From: Pirellulaceae bacterium
GTDB taxonomy: Bacteria; Planctomycetota; Planctomycetia; Pirellulales; Pirellulaceae
Assembly: GCA_016784735.1 (NCBI GenBank)
Contig: JADHUC010000096.1
Span: 1 to 36,405 of the forward strand
Reading direction: 5' to 3'
Length of the DNA stretch: 36,405 nt
Shown: positions 32,846 to 36,405 of the stretch, one piece after another
Layout of the letters: the number at the start of each line of letters is the position of its first letter
Numbering within the stretch: position 1 is the stretch's first letter
Made by a program: the position numbers and the translations under genes
The notes under the pieces: generated by a model
The model's database searches: none
Told to the model about the DNA's origin: nothing
The model's input: the letters and a program-made list of their open reading frames with translations, nothing else

Positions 32846-34246
32846 ATGAAGAACCGTCTCGTTTCGATTGTTGTGGCTGTTGTGGCCGGGGTGCTCACAG
32901 GATCCACTTTAGATGCAGCGGACCGCGAGGACTCTGCTGTGGCCGTTCGCACCGCTTCTTCGTCGGCGGGCAACTACGCAGTCGTTGTGTCCCGCGAAAC
33001 GCAGGCGGACGCGCAATGGAAACAGGTGGTAGACGCCCTGATCGCCAAGCATAAAGCCACGACGATCGTTTACCAGAAGAGCGTCGACGAGTCACTGCCG
33101 TCTTTGGCCAAGCAGCACCCACGATACACTTGCTTCGTCGCTCGCCCCGGCGAAGCCACACGGCAATTCGTGGCTAACATTCACCGGTTGACTCGCAAAC
33201 TGGATGACGATCCGTACACGGATACGTTATGGGGGATTCTGACCGGGTTCGATGCGAAGTGCGCCTTACGAATTGCGAAGCACGATCAGCCGCTGACTGT
33301 TCGCAAGGTGGCGTCCGGCACAGAAATCGCCATGGAGATGGTCGAAGAGGGCGTTTGGTATTGCGAGTTGAAGAAGAACCGCATGGTGCGAAAACGCCCA
33401 GGCGGCAAACCTGCACAGGAGAAAGGGCCGGACGACACGACCAAGGCGCTCGTGGATACGCTGAACGAGTACCACGCCGACTTGTTCGTAACCTCGGGTC
33501 ACGCCACCGAACGCGATTGGCAGATCGGCTACGCATATCGCAACGGTTCTTTCAGGTCCAAGGCGGGCAAGCTGGTCGGGCACGACACGCAAGGGAACAC
33601 GTACCCCATCCACTCGACGAATCCCAAGGTCTATCTGCCGATTGGCAACTGTCTGATGGGACATATCGACGGTCCCGACGCCATGGCGCTGGCCTGGATG
33701 AACAGCGCCGGCGTCCACCAGATGATCGGCTACACAGTGCCCACGTGGTTCGGCTATGCGGGCTGGGGCTGCTTGGATTACTTCGTTGAACAACCGGGAC
33801 GTTACACCTTGACCGAAGCTTTCTTCGCGAACCACCACGCATTGACCTACTGCCTGGAAAACGGTGGCGGCAATCAGCGCGGCCTGCAATTTGACCGTGA
33901 CGTTGTGGCGTTCTACGGCGATCCCGCATGGAACGCGCGCATGGCAGATGGTCCTCGCGCGTACGAGCAGGAACTCAGCGTCAGCGACGGCGTCTACACG
34001 TTCAGGATTCGCGGCAATCGTGGCGAGGACTCTTTCAAGCCAATCAACACAAACGGTTCGCAACGAGGTTGGCGACCGATTGTCGAGATTCTCCCATGTC
34101 GGCTGAAGGACATCGAGGTGATCGAGGACGGCGGCTTGAATCCTGTCGTGGCTGACGATTTCATCCTGATCCCTAATCCGCGCGAGTACGATCCGAGTCG
34201 CCAATACGAGATTCGATTCAAGGCCGCCAAGACTGTCCGGAATTGA
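32846..34246 (+). CDS. Exported C25-like (clan CD) cysteine-peptidase candidate
   Basis: A 466-residue protein with signal peptide LVSIVVAVVAGVLTGSTLDA. The domain has the two hallmarks of gingipain-like clan CD peptidases: a strand ending in His, LFVTSGHATERD with H219, and about 50 residues later a strand ending in Cys, YLPIGNCLMGHIDG with C269, followed by a helix and an IGYTVPTWF strand. The N-terminal half is typical of C25-like proteins too: YAVVVSRETQADAQWKQVVD, then DDPYTDTLWGILTGFD. No pro-domain or secretion C-terminus is evident, and the last ~120 residues form a separate beta-rich part. The peptidase reading is inference from motif spacing. ATG 32846 has GGAAGGG about seven bases upstream (a TTG lies two codons before). 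A Tat-exported Gfo/Idh gene follows after 104 bases. Confidence 0.65.
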   Translation: MKNRLVSIVVAVVAGVLTGSTLDAADREDSAVAVRTASSSAGNYAVVVSRETQADAQWKQVVDALIAKHKATTIVYQKSVDESLPSLAKQHPRYTCFVARPGEATRQFVANIHRLTRKLDDDPYTDTLWGILTGFDAKCALRIAKHDQPLTVRKVASGTEIAMEMVEEGVWYCELKKNRMVRKRPGGKPAQEKGPDDTTKALVDTLNEYHADLFVTSGHATERDWQIGYAYRNGSFRSKAGKLVGHDTQGNTYPIHSTNPKVYLPIGNCLMGHIDGPDAMALAWMNSAGVHQMIGYTVPTWFGYAGWGCLDYFVEQPGRYTLTEAFFANHHALTYCLENGGGNQRGLQFDRDVVAFYGDPAWNARMADGPRAYEQELSVSDGVYTFRIRGNRGEDSFKPINTNGSQRGWRPIVEILPCRLKDIEVIEDGGLNPVVADDFILIPNPREYDPSRQYEIRFKAAKTVRN

Positions 34247-34350
34247 AAAAAAGCCTCTCAAGAAGCGTGCAAACTGTCTGCGCTTGGGATAAGCTGATGG
34301 CACCGTACAAAGGACGTTACGCTTTCTCAAATCAGCGAGGAGGTTTGGTG

Positions 34351-35607
34351 ATGAAGAACTCGAAACACGGAATGACCCGTCGGCGATTCCTGCAAGGTTC
34401 GGCGGCGGGAGCAGCGGCATTTTCGATTGTGCCGCGGAACGTGCTGGGAGGATCCGGCCAGACGGCGCCCAGCGATAGCCTCGGCGGCGCCCTGATCGGC
34501 TCGGGCGGCCGGGGGCCCGGTACCTTCGGGTGTCTGGGGCCGAACGTCGAGTGCTTGGCATGCTGTGACGCGGACCTGAACAGGGCCGAAAGCAAGGCCA
34601 AGGGTTGGGCGGCCCAGAAAGGATGGAAACGCTGCGAGGCATACCAGGACTTTCGCTTGGTGCTCGAGCGGAAGGACATCGACGTGGTTGCCGTCGCTAC
34701 CCACCCCGGCTGGCACGCTTTGATCTCCATCGCCGCCATGGAGGCCGGTAAGGACGTGGTGTGCGAGAAGCCGATGTGTCGATTCATCGCCGAAGGCCGC
34801 GCGGTGGCCGACGCCGAGAAACGATTCGGCCGCGTCTTCCAGATCGAAAGGAAGGGGGGCTACAACCCAAACAAGACCCGCAAGATCTTCGAGAGTGGGT
34901 TGCTGAAGAACTGCGATTCGGTGCTCGTCAAGAAGGGTGGCTTCAAAGTCAAGCAGTGGAGCGGCATGGTGAAGCACGAGGTCACAGGCGTGCCTGAAAA
35001 CCTCGATTGGGATATGTACTGCGGGCCGGCCCCGGTGCGGCCTTATCAGAGGCATCGCTTTGGCGGCACCCACCGCGGCTACTGGGACTACGAAGGCGGC
35101 GGTCTGAGCGATATGGCCCACCATCACCTGCACGGCCTCACCTACCAGTACGGTCGGGATCTGACCGCTCCGGTCGAGATCACTCCCCACGCCCCGATCG
35201 GGCATCCCGAATGCTGTGGCATATGGGGTTGGTGCGAGATGAAGTACGCCGACGGCTTCACATTGGTGCTTGAAAGCGACGAATGGGGCGAGCCATACCA
35301 CCAGAAGCCAAGGAACTTGGGCGAGGGCGATCTGCTGAACATGCTCAGCGAGGAAGATCAGAAGAAACTCGACGAGATGCCCGATCCGGAACGGCTGCCG
35401 TACTTCGACGAGGCGATCCGCAAGCGATGCCCGACTGCCAGCAACGCCGAACGCTCGCAGCGTGTGGCCACGATCTACCACTTGGCCAACGTGGCCTTCC
35501 GCTGCGGACGGCCGCTGAAGTTCGACCCCGACACCGAGCAGATCGTCGGCGACGACGAGGCCAACCGCCTGGTCAACCAGCCTATGCGGGCCCCCTGGCG
35601 TCTGTAA
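34351..35607 (+). CDS. Tat-exported Gfo/Idh/MocA-family oxidoreductase
   Basis: A 418-residue protein with a twin-arginine leader, TRRRFLQGSAAGAAAFSIVP. The Rossmann domain (LIGSGGRGPGTFG) with DVVAVATHPGWH and CEKPM is the NAD(P)-binding half of the family; the C-terminal half carries the substrate domain and ends RLVNQPMRAPWRL, close to the RPMRAPW ending seen in planctomycete members. These proteins oxidise or reduce sugars, inositols and their 3-keto forms; a Tat leader means the cofactor is exported with the folded protein. ATG 34351 is preceded by GAGGAGG at seven bases, while the frame is open upstream to 34243. The HEAT-repeat gene follows after 32 bases, so the two are probably co-transcribed. 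Confidence 0.92.
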   Translation: MKNSKHGMTRRRFLQGSAAGAAAFSIVPRNVLGGSGQTAPSDSLGGALIGSGGRGPGTFGCLGPNVECLACCDADLNRAESKAKGWAAQKGWKRCEAYQDFRLVLERKDIDVVAVATHPGWHALISIAAMEAGKDVVCEKPMCRFIAEGRAVADAEKRFGRVFQIERKGGYNPNKTRKIFESGLLKNCDSVLVKKGGFKVKQWSGMVKHEVTGVPENLDWDMYCGPAPVRPYQRHRFGGTHRGYWDYEGGGLSDMAHHHLHGLTYQYGRDLTAPVEITPHAPIGHPECCGIWGWCEMKYADGFTLVLESDEWGEPYHQKPRNLGEGDLLNMLSEEDQKKLDEMPDPERLPYFDEAIRKRCPTASNAERSQRVATIYHLANVAFRCGRPLKFDPDTEQIVGDDEANRLVNQPMRAPWRL

Positions 35608-35639
35608 GTCATACCAGTCAAGCTGAAGGAGCATATACC

Positions 35640-36405
35640 ATGGCAGTATCCGATAAACTCAAGGCCCTGGTCGACCAGATGCCCGATCCGGACGGCCGGG
35701 GGATGTTCACCGAAAACATCGACAAGGGAAAGATCGACAAAGCGGTCGCGGCCATTTACGAAGGCGGCGCCGACAATGTGCGCGGGCTAGTCGAAATGCT
35801 CGGCGAACCCGGAAGCGATGAAGACGCCAAGCCGCATTACGCCTTGCACTGCGCCGTGAATCACACGCTGATTGTCAAGGATGAAAAGGCGCGAAAGGCG
35901 TTCTGCGACGTGCTCGCAGCCGAGCTTTCGGGCGAGCACTCGGACTATAACAAGTCCTTCCTCTGCCAGACATTGCAGTGGGCTGGACGTCGAGAGGCCG
36001 TTGACGGGCTGGGCAAGCTGCTTCTGAACGAAGCACTGTGCGATCCGGCAGCCATGGCGCTGGCGGCGATCAAAGACGGCGCAGCCGATGCGCTGCGCGG
36101 GGCGGCGTCAAAGGCCAAAGGCAGATGTCAGCTAGCCATCATCGATGCTCTGGCAGCCCTGGCCGATCCGGGTTCCGCGAGTGTACTCAAGGACGCACTT
36201 GACGACCCGGACCGTGAAGTCCGCATCGCGGCGGGCGCGGGACTGTCCAAGATTGGCGACGCTGGCGCGGCCGACCTGTTGATCAAGGCCGCCAATGCCG
36301 AGCCCGGCTGGGAACGGATCCAAGCGACCAAGAACTGCATGGTTCTGGCCGAGAATCTCGCGGCAGCCGGCAAGAAGAACGACGCGAAGAAGATCTACAC
36401 GTATC
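35640..36405 (+). CDS. HEAT-repeat protein, truncated at the window end
   Basis: The frame starts at ATG 35640 (AAGGAG about nine bases upstream) and is still open at the last base, giving 255 residues. There is no signal peptide. Short helical repeats are visible, typically ALADPGSASVLKDALDDPDR, VRIAAGAGLSKIGDAGAA and similar HEAT/PBS-lyase-like units; a CxxCH or enzymatic motif is not seen. Such proteins are scaffolds or partners. It follows the Gfo/Idh gene by 32 bases, so it is probably in its operon. Nothing more can be said about the missing C-terminus. Confidence 0.85.
   Translation, partial: MAVSDKLKALVDQMPDPDGRGMFTENIDKGKIDKAVAAIYEGGADNVRGLVEMLGEPGSDEDAKPHYALHCAVNHTLIVKDEKARKAFCDVLAAELSGEHSDYNKSFLCQTLQWAGRREAVDGLGKLLLNEALCDPAAMALAAIKDGAADALRGAASKAKGRCQLAIIDALAALADPGSASVLKDALDDPDREVRIAAGAGLSKIGDAGAADLLIKAANAEPGWERIQATKNCMVLAENLAAAGKKNDAKKIYTY

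Overview
The window looks like a chromosomal segment of a planctomycete (Planctomycetota, probably Pirellulales-like; the order is inference). The case rests on gene content: PVC-type dehydrogenase/heme proteins with a C-terminal CxxCH, a DUF1080 (3-keto-disaccharide hydrolase) domain, PQQ-type beta-propellers, a DUF4838 protein, a Tat-exported Gfo/Idh oxidoreductase with a planctomycete-style C-terminus, and many large exported proteins. The sequence looks moderately GC-rich. Genes are large, mostly monocistronic or in pairs, on both strands. I see no rRNA, tRNA, CRISPR array or transposase.

Layout: 1-510 is the 3' end of an alpha/alpha-toroid protein. 556-853 (-) holds a small antitoxin-like gene followed by a stub resembling the C-terminus of a PIN/VapC toxin. 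968-1936 (-) is an exported nitrilase-superfamily hydrolase. 1937-2334 holds a broken reading frame. 2335-3843 is an FG-GAP/VCBS propeller, convergent with a parallel beta-helix protein (3955-5349, -). 5350-6170 has no gene but is packed with inverted repeats, including a mirror-symmetric array of about 375 bp. 6171-8945 (LamG protein) and 8964-10328 (esterase) form a pair. 10338-13421 (-) is a PVC-type heme protein. 13790-17161 is a methyltransferase-like/PQQ-propeller fusion. 17255-21637 is a giant DUF1080/PVC dehydrogenase/heme fusion. 21763-25443 (-) is a rhamnogalacturonan-lyase-like multidomain protein, preceded by a secreted zincin-like protein (25512-26486, -). 26778-29435 is a DUF4838 protein. 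29624-32668 is a second methyltransferase-like/PQQ-propeller protein. 32846-34246 is a C25-like predicted cysteine peptidase. 34351-35607 (Gfo/Idh) and 35640-end (HEAT repeats) form an operon leaving the window.

Functionally this reads as an envelope or periplasmic polysaccharide and glycoside processing region. It has lyase-like, beta-helix, esterase and alpha-glucuronidase-like proteins, plus a redox set (PQQ-like propellers, two heme proteins, Gfo/Idh, DUF1080) that would suit oxidation of sugars to 3-keto-glycosides followed by cleavage. That joint role is inference.

The most unusual layer is repetitive. At least four families of palindromic or short tandem repeats occur between genes and also in frame inside genes (signal-peptide leaders, a propeller, a linker). 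They recall the protein-embedded palindromes known from Rickettsia, but here they sit in exported planctomycete proteins.
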